Assembly (NCBI GenBank): GCA_902497025.1 | Contig: CABVDJ010000006.1 | Location: forward strand, 1-64,000 | DNA from: an uncultured Collinsella sp. | GTDB taxonomy: Bacteria; Actinomycetota; Coriobacteriia; Coriobacteriales; Coriobacteriaceae | Direction of reading: 5' to 3' | DNA length: 64,000 nucleotides | Part shown: piece after piece, positions 34,801 through 43,245 of the stretch | Layout of the letters: the number at the start of each line of letters is the position of its first letter | Numbering within the stretch: the stretch's first letter is position 1 | Translations under genes and position numbers: made by a program | The notes under the pieces: model-generated | Seen by the model: only the letters and a program-made list of their open reading frames with translations | Told to the model about the DNA's origin: nothing | Databases searched by the model: none

Positions 34801-35638
34801 CCACGTGTACGGCGGCGCCAAGATCGCCCGTCCGCGCGTGATCATCCCCGTGTTCCCCGGCAACAACTGCGAGTACGACAGCGCCCGCGCCTTCCGTGCC
34901 GCCGGTGCCGAGGCCGACACCTTCGTGATCAACAACCTCACGCCCGAGGCCGTCGCCGAGAGCACCCACGAGCTTGCCCGCCGCATCCGTGCAAGCCAGA
35001 TCGTCATGATCCCCGGCGGCTTCTCGGGCGGTGACGAGCCCGACGGCTCCGCCAAGTTCATCACGGCGTTCTTCCGCGCTCCCGAGGTCACCGAGGCAGT
35101 CCGCGACCTACTCAAGGCCCGCGACGGCCTGATGCTGGGCATCTGCAACGGCTTCCAGGCCCTGGTCAAGCTCGGCCTGGTGCCCTACGGTGACATCGTC
35201 GACGCCACGCCCGATGCGCCCACGCTGACGTTCAACACCATCGGTCGCCATCAGAGCCGCCTGGTGCGCACCCGCATCTCGTCCAACCTATCTCCGTGGC
35301 TGTCGCAGTGCAGCCTCGACGACCCCTACACCGTCGCCATCAGCCACGGCGAGGGCCGTTTTGTCGCCAATAACGAGGTACTCGCCCAGCTGATCGCCAA
35401 CGGCCAGGTCGCCACGCAGTACGTAGGCGAGGACGGCAAGCCCAGCATGGATCTCTCCGTCAACCCCAACGGCTCTGCACTCGCCATCGAGGGCATCACG
35501 AGCCCCGACGGCCGTGTCCTGGGCAAGATGGGCCATGCCGAGCGTCGCGGCGACAACCTGTACCGCAACGTGCCCGAGCATGTCCCCGGCGACAAGTTCA
35601 TGCCGATCTTTGAGAGCGGCGTAGCCTACTTCGCCTAA
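31892..35638 (+). CDS. purL: phosphoribosylformylglycinamidine synthase, single chain
   Basis: FGAM synthase converts FGAR, glutamine and ATP into FGAM in purine biosynthesis. At 1248 aa it carries the whole reaction in one chain. There is a PurS-like N-terminus, two PurM-like ATP-binding halves (DTYWSDHCRHTTF, ETHNHPTEIEPFGGA, GAGAIGGKDSMSG) and a C-terminal class I glutaminase (from about residue 985: VFPGNNCEYDSA, PGGFSGGD, catalytic Cys in GICNGFQAL, ISHGEGRF). It matches the Firmicutes/Coriobacteriia long form. A GGAAGG-like ribosome binding site precedes the ATG. No other pur gene is adjacent; a terminator follows. Confidence 0.96.
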   Translation: MVSRIYVEKKPGFDVEAQQLKGELTEILGIKGIEALRIINRYDVEGIDEELFRSCVPTVFSEPQVDVTYDELPASDGAVFAVEFLPGQFDQRADSASECVQLISQGERPAVRSAKVYMISGALDEAAIEAIKHYVVNPVEARIASLDLPETLHVETPEPAPVEVLDGFRELDEAGLAAFISERGLAMDEADIAFCQQYFRDEDRDPTITEIRVIDTYWSDHCRHTTFGTVLDDVKIDDAVVQQAFDRYMEMRHELGRDAKPVCLMDMGTIGAKYLKKTGVMTDVDESEEINACTVKVKVDVDGEEQDWLFLFKNETHNHPTEIEPFGGAATCVGGAIRDPLSGRSYVYQAMRVTGAGDPTVPVSETLEGKLPQRKLVTTAAAGYSSYGNQIGLATGQVNELYHPGYVAKRMEVGAVVGATPANHVRRECPAPTDKIILLGGRTGRDGIGGATGSSKTQNTESIETSGAEVQKGNAPVERKLQRLFRRGDACRLIKRCNDFGAGGVSVAVGELADGLYVDLDTVTKKYDGLDGTELAISESQERMACAVADGDVEEFMGYAAEENLEATVIAEVTAEPRMRMAWNGVAIVDLSREFLNSNGAPKHQVAHVCARSVWQPSWAGTTLAERMTSLVTDLNVASNKGLSERFDSTIGAATVLMPFGGKTQLTPSSAMVAKFPVDGETTTASAMAWGFNPYLMEADQFAGAYLSVVESIAKLVAAGFEHKRAYLSFQEYFERLRTEAERWGKPTAAVLGALMAQVDLGAGAIGGKDSMSGSFEDEAGELNVPPTLISFAVAVGKAARAVSPEFKGLTHRVVRIAPATYGEDYRPDAQQLLAAFDAVEALTANGNALAISTPGYGCGAESLFKMCVGNQIGIELAEDVDVESLFTPLYGSFIVELAEDAELPEVADGVVVEPLGTTVEGYVIDTGSEVIELSELQEAWESGIEGVFAYRSAGETPEVETIDFRAKDIHVYGGAKIARPRVIIPVFPGNNCEYDSARAFRAAGAEADTFVINNLTPEAVAESTHELARRIRASQIVMIPGGFSGGDEPDGSAKFITAFFRAPEVTEAVRDLLKARDGLMLGICNGFQALVKLGLVPYGDIVDATPDAPTLTFNTIGRHQSRLVRTRISSNLSPWLSQCSLDDPYTVAISHGEGRFVANNEVLAQLIANGQVATQYVGEDGKPSMDLSVNPNGSALAIEGITSPDGRVLGKMGHAERRGDNLYRNVPEHVPGDKFMPIFESGVAYFA

Positions 35639-35676
35639 AGCTTTCCCATCGGGTACAATCCCCTCGGGTAACAACA

Positions 35677-35713
35677 CCCGCCACCGGCACCCCCGGTGGC
35701 GGGTTCTTTTTTT
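35677..35713 (+). terminator. terminator of purL
   Basis: CCCGCCACCGG (35677-35687) pairs perfectly with CCGGTGGCGGG (35693-35703) and is followed by TTCTTTTTTT. Confidence 0.92.
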
Positions 35714-35738
35714 GCTTCGCGCATACAGGAAGGACATC

Positions 35739-36674
35739 ATGCAAAGCCGCAAGCCGTATCTCGCCACCCTGCCCGGACTCATCCTGGGCTGCCTTGTTTG
35801 CTGTGCACTCTGGGGGTCGGCCTTCCCCTGTATCAAAATCGGCTACGCACTCTTTGGTATCCCAACGCACGACGGCGCCTCGCAGCTGCTCTTTGCGGGC
35901 TTGCGCTTCACGCTTGCCGGCGCCCTAGTTATCGTTGGGATGAGTGCGGCCCAACGCCGCCCCCTCATTCCGCAGGCTCGCGACATCAAGCCCATCTTTG
36001 TCTTGTCGCTCTTCCAGACTATCGGGCAGTACTTCTTTTTCTATCTGGGCCTCTCGCGCGCCAGCGCCATGTCGAGCTCCATCATCGAGGCCAGCGCCAA
36101 CTTCCTCGCAATCCTCTTTGCCGCCCTGGCATTTCACACCGAGAAGCTCAATACGGCCAAGGTGCTTGGCTGTGCGCTGGGCTTTGCCGGCGTCGCGCTC
36201 GTCAACCTCTCGGGCGCAGATGGCACCTTTGGCTTCAGACTCGATGGCGAGGGCTTTATCCTAGCCTCCACTGTCGCGGGTGCTCTTTCGACCTGCCTGA
36301 TCGGCATCTTCTCGCGCAAGCACGACGGCGTCTTGCTTGCCGGGTGGCAGTTCTTGGTCGGCGGCCTGGTCCTCACCGCCATCGGGTTTTTGATGGGCGG
36401 CACGTTGTCCCCCACAGCGATTGTCCCCGCCATCGCGCTCATCATCTACATGGCGCTTATCTCCGCGGTCGCCTACTCGCTGTGGTCGCGCCTGCTTGCC
36501 GTCAACCCCGTCAGCCGCGTCTCTGTCTTTGGATTTATGAACCCCGTCTTTGGTGTGGTGCTGAGCGCGCTGCTGCTCGGCGAGGGCGCTGGCACGAGCC
36601 CCGTTACCGTCATCGTTGCCCTGCTGTTGGTCTGCGGCGGCATCATCATCGTCAACAAACCCAAAAAAGCATAG
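35739..36674 (+). CDS. EamA/DMT-family transporter
   Basis: A 311-residue protein with about ten membrane helices in two EamA repeats, the drug/metabolite transporter fold. It opens with LILGCLVCCALWGSAFPCIKIGYAL (the W-G-S motif of helix 1). The end of the second half is FGFMNPVFGVVLSALLLGEG, the typical conserved PVFG...GE segment. It probably exports an amino acid or other metabolite; the substrate is unknown. ATG 35739 follows AGGAAGG. It is a single gene between two terminators. Confidence 0.85.
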   Translation: MQSRKPYLATLPGLILGCLVCCALWGSAFPCIKIGYALFGIPTHDGASQLLFAGLRFTLAGALVIVGMSAAQRRPLIPQARDIKPIFVLSLFQTIGQYFFFYLGLSRASAMSSSIIEASANFLAILFAALAFHTEKLNTAKVLGCALGFAGVALVNLSGADGTFGFRLDGEGFILASTVAGALSTCLIGIFSRKHDGVLLAGWQFLVGGLVLTAIGFLMGGTLSPTAIVPAIALIIYMALISAVAYSLWSRLLAVNPVSRVSVFGFMNPVFGVVLSALLLGEGAGTSPVTVIVALLLVCGGIIIVNKPKKA

Positions 36675-36750
36675 TGAACTGCCCTTATTTAGCAGAGGGG
36701 ATTCACATACTTTAGTTTAATGGAGTACATCGGTGAGCTGAGGGCCGACA

Positions 36751-36776
36751 CGCACGCAAGCGTGCGCCCCTTTTTT
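36751..36776 (+). terminator. terminator of the EamA gene
   Basis: CGCACG/CGTGCG around a CAAG loop, then CCCC and six T residues (36771-36776). It runs right up to the stop codon of the convergent diguanylate cyclase gene. Confidence 0.8.
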
Positions 36777-37919
36777 CTAGCGTATCTGGATGCCGGCTTT
36801 CTTTTTCTCGGCCTTGACGCGGTAGAGCTCCGCATCGGCGGCGCGAAGTAAGTCTTGCCAGGTATCAACACTATCGCCGACCCGCGCGTAACCGATGGAC
36901 ATCCGCAATGCATACGGTACCTCGGCACGAGCGAGCTCGTCGTCAATCGCCGAACACAGGTCTATGATGTCCTGTTCCGCCGCTGCCTTTTGGAGCACCA
37001 CAAACTCATCGCCACCATAACGTGCGATAAAGCCACCAGCCGGCGAGCAGACATCCTTGAGCGCCGTCGCAACAACCTGAAGAGCATGGTCGCCCTCCAC
37101 ATGTCCATAGCGATCGTTAATCTGCTTAAAGCCGTCGGCGTCCATCATAAGCAGATATACATCTTCGGCCTGATCCACATTTGAAAAGAGCGACAGCATA
37201 TAGGTCTCAAAACGGTTGCGGTTGTTGAGTCCAGTCAACGGGTCAGTCGAGATCAGTTGCTCCTGATAGACGATATAGAGCAGCAGGATGCTCAGCGTTA
37301 TACCGAAGCAAAGGCCCGGTACCGAAAACAAAACCTGGAAGGTACCGCCCACCAGAGCGGGAACCGCAAAAAAGGCGAGGGTGCGATAAATGGCCTTCTT
37401 TTGCAGGCTTTCGACTTTTCGAGCCTGAATAAAGGCATGCAAGGACGTATATATGACGTAGCAGTAGCTAACGATAGGCTGAATCATATAAAGCGCTCCG
37501 CGACGATATACGCCCTGCGCATCGATATAGAACATAGTGTGCGTCCAGTAGCTGGTAAATGCCAGAACGACCACCAATGCGGTTGGCAACGTTAAAAGTA
37601 CCACCCTATAGGGCGTGGTCAGGAGCCGTGAGCCCTGCATCGTCTCGGAATAGAAAAACCAAATGAGGCACGCGATGGCGAACAGCGAAAACGAAACCGC
37701 GTTGGAAATCCAATTGGCCGTGATGCCTACAGGAGTGCTCACGCCGTCCGAGAGCGTCCAGATCATATCGAAGAAAATGTAGGCAGCAGACGTGTAGCCC
37801 AGCATGCTAAACAAAAGCTGCTGGGTGCTCGAGAACAGGGAGCGACGGCTTCGTACGGCAAGTCCGATAAGAATAATCATGCACAGCAGGAATATCTCGA
37901 TCTTGAGTGCCTTAATCAC
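36777..37919 (-). CDS. membrane diguanylate cyclase (GGDEF)
   Basis: A 380-residue protein. The first 215 residues hold six or seven hydrophobic helices and are not a recognised sensor family. The rest is a GGDEF domain with TDPLTGLNNRNRFE, DADGFKQINDRYGHVEGD and the intact active site RYGGDEF, so c-di-GMP synthesis from two GTP is likely. The segment five residues upstream of GGDEF reads CSPAGGFIARY, so the RxxD inhibitory site is missing and product feedback may be absent. The start is GTG. No EAL or PilZ partner is in the window. Confidence 0.9.
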   Translation of the reverse strand: MIKALKIEIFLLCMIILIGLAVRSRRSLFSSTQQLLFSMLGYTSAAYIFFDMIWTLSDGVSTPVGITANWISNAVSFSLFAIACLIWFFYSETMQGSRLLTTPYRVVLLTLPTALVVVLAFTSYWTHTMFYIDAQGVYRRGALYMIQPIVSYCYVIYTSLHAFIQARKVESLQKKAIYRTLAFFAVPALVGGTFQVLFSVPGLCFGITLSILLLYIVYQEQLISTDPLTGLNNRNRFETYMLSLFSNVDQAEDVYLLMMDADGFKQINDRYGHVEGDHALQVVATALKDVCSPAGGFIARYGGDEFVVLQKAAAEQDIIDLCSAIDDELARAEVPYALRMSIGYARVGDSVDTWQDLLRAADAELYRVKAEKKKAGIQIR

Positions 37920-38007
37920 CAGGTGCCATTCCCTCTATATCCAAGTGGCCAGAATCGCCCGAGTCGCGCCCAGGCGCCAAACGCCCCTTTCTCCGCAGGG
38001 GTAAGGG

Positions 38008-38062
38008 GAATAATAGCAGAGCGCCCGAACATCACTGCAAAACAGTTTCCGTTCGGGCGCTC
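38008..38062 (-). terminator. terminator of the KdgT-like gene
   Basis: GAGCGCCCGAAC (38019-38030) and GTTCGGGCGCTC (38051-38062) form a perfect 12-bp stem with a 20-nt loop, about 45 nt after the stop codon. On the minus strand TGCTATTATTCC follows, a weak T-tract. Confidence 0.7.
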
Positions 38063-38107
38063 GGACGGCGCGAACTGCACGCCGGAATCAATTATCGGTA
38101 ACGGCCG

Positions 38108-39130
38108 TTACTCGCCGTCGATGTCGGTCGCGACGGCCTCCTCAATAGCCTCGACGCCTTCGACCGACAGATCTTCTTCGCCGTGGCAGAACTTCTTATC
38201 GACCCAGCCGGTCAGAATCGGGGCCATGATTGCCGTGATGATGACGGCAGTGGCGATCTGCGCATACGCGGTGGGCGCAAGCTCGGCATAGCGCGGAGCG
38301 ACCTCGGCGAGGGCGACCGGCGTGGTCATGGCCGTGCCGGCAATGGTGGAACATGCCACAGCCGCCTTACCGTTGCCGCCACACAGGCGCTCGAAGGCAA
38401 AGGTAATGGGACCGACGATAAAGAGCGTGATGAGGCCCAGCAGGATGCCCGAAATGCCACCGGCGATGAAGCTCGAAAGGCTCATGGACGCACCGAGCTG
38501 AAAACCAATTACAGCGATCGCGGGATTGGCGCCGGGAACCAGCAGGCTCTTGATAAACGGGAACAAGTTGCCCAGGACCATGCCGATAACAAGCGGCAGG
38601 ATGGATCCGATGATGGTGCCGACGGGGATGTTGGCGAGACCCGAAACACCAAGGATGATCATCGTGACGGCGGGGCCGGCCGTAAAGAACAGGATACCGA
38701 CAGCGCCCTGCTCGGACTCATCGCCGAACTCGCCCATGATGCCCGTATAGAGCGCCATGTTGCAAAACGTAATGCCGCCGATGATGGAAACCGAGCTCAG
38801 GCCGAAAAAGTTATCGTTAAAGAAGTACGCGACGCCCAGACCCAGCGCGGCTGCCACTACAAGCTTAGGAATCAGCACGACGATGCCGGTCTTGATGGCG
38901 CCCGGCGTGGACTTAAAGCTGATGCCAGCGCCCACGAACAGCAAGATCGCGGCAACGATGGTGTTGGAGCCGCCGCGGCAGGCAGCCGTAAAGAAGCCGC
39001 CGACCTCAAAGACCTGCGGGCAGAAGGTATTGAGCAAAAGGCCGACGATCATCGGATAGATCATGATGTCGCCCGGGATGCGCGGTACCTTGAATTTCTT
39101 TTGCTCGTTGGCGGTCGCTTCCTGTGCCAT
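38108..39130 (-). CDS. 2-keto-3-deoxygluconate permease family transporter
   Basis: A 340-residue protein with about ten membrane helices. The opening KVPRIPGDIMIYPMIVGLLLNTFCP and the later TIAGTAMTTPVALAEVAP and GASMSLSSFIAGG match the KdgT family, which imports 2-keto-3-deoxygluconate from pectin breakdown with a proton. No KDG kinase or aldolase is nearby, so the true substrate is uncertain. ATG 39130 lies 5 nt after GGGGG. It is a single-gene unit with its own terminator. Confidence 0.82.
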   Translation of the reverse strand: MAQEATANEQKKFKVPRIPGDIMIYPMIVGLLLNTFCPQVFEVGGFFTAACRGGSNTIVAAILLFVGAGISFKSTPGAIKTGIVVLIPKLVVAAALGLGVAYFFNDNFFGLSSVSIIGGITFCNMALYTGIMGEFGDESEQGAVGILFFTAGPAVTMIILGVSGLANIPVGTIIGSILPLVIGMVLGNLFPFIKSLLVPGANPAIAVIGFQLGASMSLSSFIAGGISGILLGLITLFIVGPITFAFERLCGGNGKAAVACSTIAGTAMTTPVALAEVAPRYAELAPTAYAQIATAVIITAIMAPILTGWVDKKFCHGEEDLSVEGVEAIEEAVATDIDGE

Positions 39131-39280
39131 GAAACCCCCATTTCCGCTGACGGGGTACAAAAGCCCACGTCACGCTTTGCTACAGTAAAGTTTGACCATG
39201 GTACCAGAAGAAATAGACCAGCTCGGTGAAAAATTCGACAAGTTGGGATGGAACGAGATTCGGCGCCCGCGACGCCACCC

Positions 39281-39604
39281 CTATATAAGGCTCAAAACGA
39301 TATAGAGTACGATGCCCGAAACGCAGCACCACAACATCGACTTTGTCTTGATTGCCACCGCCACGACGCCGGCGGCCGCAATCCAGGGAACCAAGGCAGG
39401 CCAGAGTCCCGCGTCGAACGCGCCGGGGTTCACCAAGTCGTTGGCGACCAGCGCGGCAAAGGCAGCGGGCGGGATATAGCCCAGGGCCTCGGTAATGCGG
39501 GGCGACAGGGTCCGCCCGCGCAAGGCGAACGCCGGCGCGATGCGAAAGAACGCGATAGCAGCCCACGACGACAGCCACAGAACCAAGAACTCGTTAACGG
39601 GCAT
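39281..39604 (-). CDS. azlD: AzlD-family membrane protein
   Basis: A 107-residue protein with about four hydrophobic helices. It has the AzlD features: the short N-terminus MPVNEFLVLWLSSWAAIAFFRIAPAF, then ALGYIPPAAFAALVANDLV. It works with AzlC as a two-component exporter of branched-chain amino acids. The start at 39604 overlaps the end of azlC by 11 nt, and the longer frame upstream is a shadow of azlC. Its presence near the liv importer genes of this genome suggests balanced branched-chain amino-acid traffic. Confidence 0.88.
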   Translation of the reverse strand: MPVNEFLVLWLSSWAAIAFFRIAPAFALRGRTLSPRITEALGYIPPAAFAALVANDLVNPGAFDAGLWPALVPWIAAAGVVAVAIKTKSMLWCCVSGIVLYIVLSLI

Positions 39605-40286
39605 CGCGGGCACCTCTTCCGTCAAATACAGCATCGCACGCCAGCGCAATGGCAATGCCGACCACGACGCTTGCCGGCACGGCAATATTCGTGAGGCCCA
39701 AGAACTTGCATACGGAGACGGATACCGCACCCGAAACCGCCGCGACAACGTTGCCGCGCGACAGCCGCTGCGAAAAGAGCAGACAGATAAAGAGCGATGT
39801 GCAGACAAAGGCCGCAATGGCGGTGGGAACATCGACAACGGCGCCGACGATGGCGCCCATCGTACACGAAACGCCCCATGTTGCGATGAGGATCACGTTG
39901 AGCACAAAGGACTCGCGCGGGCCCCAATCCTCCCCTTCAACCAACTTGGCAAGCGAGATGCCATATGCCTCCTCGGTAAGTGTCGCGGCAACAGCCAGCG
40001 TCTGACGCTTCGAGGCACCCGTCAGATGCGGCGCGATCGATGCCGAGTAAAGCGCAAAACGCGAGGAGATGGCGGCAACGCTCGCGATAATCGAAGGTGC
40101 CGGTACGCCCGCCAGCCAAAGATTGCAGATCATAAACTGACCGCTGCCCGTCACAAACGTGCTGCTCAGGGCAAAGACCATCCAGGGCTCCATTCCCGTC
40201 TGCCCCATGATCATTCCGCACGGCGCGCCTATTGCAACATAGGTAAGCATCACTGGCCAGACGGTTCTAACGATTTTGAGCACCAT
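39594..40286 (-). CDS. azlC: AzlC-family branched-chain amino-acid exporter
   Basis: A 230-residue protein with about seven membrane helices. It has the AzlC signature AIGAPCGMIMGQTGMEPWMVFALSSTFVTGSGQFMI and LTEEAYGIS. With AzlD it exports branched-chain amino acids or their analogues. ATG 40286 gives the normal N-terminus MVLKIVRTVWPVMLTY; the longer frame adds 23 hydrophilic residues. First gene of the azlCD pair; divergent from the HD-domain gene, sharing a 126-bp intergenic region. Confidence 0.9.
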   Translation of the reverse strand: MVLKIVRTVWPVMLTYVAIGAPCGMIMGQTGMEPWMVFALSSTFVTGSGQFMICNLWLAGVPAPSIIASVAAISSRFALYSASIAPHLTGASKRQTLAVAATLTEEAYGISLAKLVEGEDWGPRESFVLNVILIATWGVSCTMGAIVGAVVDVPTAIAAFVCTSLFICLLFSQRLSRGNVVAAVSGAVSVSVCKFLGLTNIAVPASVVVGIAIALACDAVFDGRGARDAR

Positions 40287-40412
40287 ACGCTTCTCATCCT
40301 GACAAGGTCTCCGAGCCGCATGTAGCGACACGGCAGAATCATCATCCGACAGCAACCGAGTTCACCTACAATTGCCACCGGATCGAAAGACACAACTTTT
40401 TAGGAAGTCATT

Positions 40413-41225
40413 ATGACAGCTATCGATCGAGACCGGGCGCGTGCGGCTTTCAAAAGCTACACCGATGCCTACGACGCCACCAGCCCACGCATCGCGCTCA
40501 AAATCGAGCATACGTACCACGTGGCCGAGGTGTGCGATGCCGTAGCGCGCGAGCAGGACTGGTCGTCAGAAGATATTGACCTGGCATGGCTTTGCGGCCT
40601 GCTACACGATATGGGCCGCTTTGAGCAGCTGCGACGCTGGGACACCTTTAAGGACGCCGAGAGCATGAGCCATGCGGCGCTGGGCATCGAGGTCCTCTTT
40701 GGCGAGAATCCCGCCGATGCACCCGCCGTAACGAGCATCCGCGACTTTATCGATGACCCGGCAGAAGATGAGCTCATCCGCGCGAGCATTGCCTATCACA
40801 GCGATTTCCGTCTACCCGCGCAGCTCGACGTGCGCACGCGAAGCTTCTGCGACATCGTACGCGATGGCGACAAGATCGACATTATGCGCACCATCGCCGA
40901 CAGCAACGTCGACACCATCCTCAAAGTGGATGAGGACACGTTTCTTGCCAGCCACTTCTCGGCACCGACGCTTGCCGCCTTTGACGAGCATCGCTGCGTC
41001 GCGCGCGATGAACGCAACGAGCCGGCGGACTACCTGGTGGGGCTCATCTGCTTTATGTTTGAGCTCGTCTATCCGGCAAGTCGCGCTCTGGCGCGCGAGC
41101 AGGGCGATATCTACCGCCTGCTCGATGCGCCCTTTGGCATCACGCGATCCTTCGCCGACCCCACCACGCAGGCAACCTGGAGCCGTCTTAAGGACGAGCT
41201 GCGCCGCTGGCTGGCAAGCGCCTAG
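40413..41225 (+). CDS. HD-domain hydrolase
   Basis: A 270-residue protein with an HD metal-dependent phosphohydrolase domain. Metal ligands are visible as H34 (KIEHTYHVAEV region), the HD pair in LCGLLHDMGRFEQ (about 68-69) and the distal D in DIVRDGDKIDIM. The substrate (nucleotide or other phosphoester) is unknown. AGGAAG precedes the ATG. Its stop codon overlaps that of the convergent etfA in the 4-nt palindrome CTAG. Confidence 0.82.
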   Translation: MTAIDRDRARAAFKSYTDAYDATSPRIALKIEHTYHVAEVCDAVAREQDWSSEDIDLAWLCGLLHDMGRFEQLRRWDTFKDAESMSHAALGIEVLFGENPADAPAVTSIRDFIDDPAEDELIRASIAYHSDFRLPAQLDVRTRSFCDIVRDGDKIDIMRTIADSNVDTILKVDEDTFLASHFSAPTLAAFDEHRCVARDERNEPADYLVGLICFMFELVYPASRALAREQGDIYRLLDAPFGITRSFADPTTQATWSRLKDELRRWLASA

Positions 41226-42427
41226 CGCTCAAGCTTGGCCAGCAGCTCCTCGACGACCTCGACGGCGTCGCCGACAACCTTGTATTGGGCGGCGCCAAAG
41301 ATGGGAGCATCCGGGTCCTCATTGATGGCGATAATGCACTCTGCCCCGCCGATGCCGGCAAGATGCTGGATAGCGCCCGAGACACCGATGCTCACGAGGA
41401 GCTTCGGCGAGACCGATACGCCTGTCTGGCCAATCTGATAGCGATACTCCAACCAACCCGCCTCCACAACGGGACGCGTGCAGCCGAGCTCGGCACCGAG
41501 GGCCTCGGCGAGCCTTCGCATCAGCGGCAGGTTTTTCTTGGAGCCAATGCCTCGACCCACCACGACGAGGCGCTCGGCATCGGCAATCGAAGCCTGCTGT
41601 CCCCACTCCTCGGCGGGAATCGAGATCTCGACGCGAGCTTTGACGTCTTCTGAAAGCGTTACCTGGGTAATCGTTCCAGAACGGCTGTAGTCGAAGTCGG
41701 GCGCCTTAAAAATACCGGGGCGCACCGTGGCCATCTGGGGTCGGTGATTGGGGCAGATGATGGTGGCCATCAAGTTGCCGCCAAACGCCGGGCGCGTCTG
41801 CTGCAGCAGACCCGTCTCCGTATCCATCGAAAGCACGGTGCAATCGGCCGTAAGGCCCGTCTGCAAACGTACGGCGACACCAGGTGCCAGCTCGCGACCA
41901 AAGGCGGTCGCGCCGTAGAGGATGGCCTCGGGCTTGCGCTCGGCCACCAAATCGCAAATCAGACGGGCATAGGTCTCTGCGTCGTTTTGACACAGACGCT
42001 CGTCGCGACAGACCACAACTTCATCCGCACCGGCACAGACCAGATGCTCCAGCTCCTCGAGCGAGCTCTCGGGGCTCATGCCGACCAATGCCACCAAACG
42101 GCAGCCGCGGGCATCGGCAAGCTCACGACCCTTACCCATCAGCTCATAGGCAACAGGAGCCACTGTATCGTGCTCGTCGGTCTGCACGAATACCCAGATG
42201 TCTCGATATGTATCAAGGTCCGCCGCGCCGGCGGCCTCGTCACGCTCGATCGAGATAGCGTTGACGGGGCAGGCATCGACGCACCCGCCGCACAGAATGC
42301 AGCCGTCGGTTACGCGGGCACAGCGGTTGGGACGCTCACCCTCCACCACAATGCCGCCCGAGGCGCAGGCACGGACGCAGCGACCGCAACCGATGCAGGC
42401 TTCGCTATCGATATTCAATCCGCTCAT
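41222..42427 (-). CDS. etfA: electron-transfer flavoprotein alpha subunit with ferredoxin domain
   Basis: A 401-residue protein. The N-terminal 65 residues contain two 4Fe-4S binding motifs, CIGCGRCVRAC and CILCGGCVDAC. The rest is EtfA, with the FAD-binding C-domain (VVVGRGIGSKKNLPL, GQTGVSVSPKLLVSIGVSGAIQHL, AINEDPDAPIF). Ferredoxin-fused EtfA is characteristic of electron-bifurcating complexes such as LctC of Acetobacterium lactate dehydrogenase. It starts directly at the etfB stop codon and is last in the three-gene unit. Confidence 0.92.
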   Translation of the reverse strand: MSGLNIDSEACIGCGRCVRACASGGIVVEGERPNRCARVTDGCILCGGCVDACPVNAISIERDEAAGAADLDTYRDIWVFVQTDEHDTVAPVAYELMGKGRELADARGCRLVALVGMSPESSLEELEHLVCAGADEVVVCRDERLCQNDAETYARLICDLVAERKPEAILYGATAFGRELAPGVAVRLQTGLTADCTVLSMDTETGLLQQTRPAFGGNLMATIICPNHRPQMATVRPGIFKAPDFDYSRSGTITQVTLSEDVKARVEISIPAEEWGQQASIADAERLVVVGRGIGSKKNLPLMRRLAEALGAELGCTRPVVEAGWLEYRYQIGQTGVSVSPKLLVSIGVSGAIQHLAGIGGAECIIAINEDPDAPIFGAAQYKVVGDAVEVVEELLAKLER

Positions 42428-43243
42428 CTATGCCATCCCCTCGATAATCTTGGCGAGCTTTTCCGCCTGCTCGGATGCCGTGCCCTCAACGGTCTCGCAC
42501 GTTTGATCACGGTCGGGCACAAACGAGCGCACGACCTGCGTCGGCGATCCGGCAAGACCGCAACGCGAGGGGTCGGCGTTCACGTCGGCAGCGCTGACCA
42601 CGCGCACGTCCGCATCCTCGGATGCGCGGATACCGGCAATACTCGGCATACGCAGCTGGCCAATCTCCTTGGCGGTCGTCATCGCGCACGGCATCTCCAG
42701 ATAGACCGTCTCCTCGCCGGCATCGCATCCGTGAACGAGCGCCAGCGAACCGCACGTCGTGAAGCCCGCGCTCTGAACGCAGCTTACATCGGTCACGCAG
42801 GGAATCTCAAAGGCACCGGCAAGCTCGGGACCAATCTGGGCCGTATCGCCGTCCACCGCCATCTTGCCGCAGATGAGAAGATCGAAGTCCTCATCGAGAG
42901 CCTCGATACCGCACTTGAGGGCATAGGTGGTGGCCAGGGTATCGGCACCTGCAAAGGCGCGATCGGTTAGCAGCAGCGCATCGTCGGCACCGCGGGCAAT
43001 ACAGTCACGCAGCAGCGATTCGGTCGCGGGAATACCCATCGACACCACCGTCACGCGCACATCCATGCCAAAGCCGATAAAGTCATCTTTAAGTGCCAGC
43101 GCGCACTCCAGAGCACTCGCGTCAAAGGGATTAATGACCGCCTGCTTGCCATCGCGCACGATGGTGTTGGTCTTGGGGTCCATCTTGACCTCGGTGCTAC
43201 CCGGCACCGCCTTGACGCACACCACCATATGGAAATCACTCAT
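42428..43243 (-). CDS. etfB: electron-transfer flavoprotein beta subunit
   Basis: A 271-residue EtfB. It begins MVVCVKAVPGSTEVKMDPKTNTIVRDG and carries DLLICGKMAVDGDTAQIGPELA, the segment near the bifurcating flavin and NAD site in Etf of this class. It forms the FAD-binding heterodimer with EtfA and takes electrons from the FAD dehydrogenase encoded just upstream (2-nt gap). Probable role: coupling NAD+, ferredoxin and a 2-hydroxyacid/keto-acid pair. Confidence 0.92.
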   Translation of the reverse strand: MSDFHMVVCVKAVPGSTEVKMDPKTNTIVRDGKQAVINPFDASALECALALKDDFIGFGMDVRVTVVSMGIPATESLLRDCIARGADDALLLTDRAFAGADTLATTYALKCGIEALDEDFDLLICGKMAVDGDTAQIGPELAGAFEIPCVTDVSCVQSAGFTTCGSLALVHGCDAGEETVYLEMPCAMTTAKEIGQLRMPSIAGIRASEDADVRVVSAADVNADPSRCGLAGSPTQVVRSFVPDRDQTCETVEGTASEQAEKLAKIIEGMA

Positions 43244-43245
43244 GA

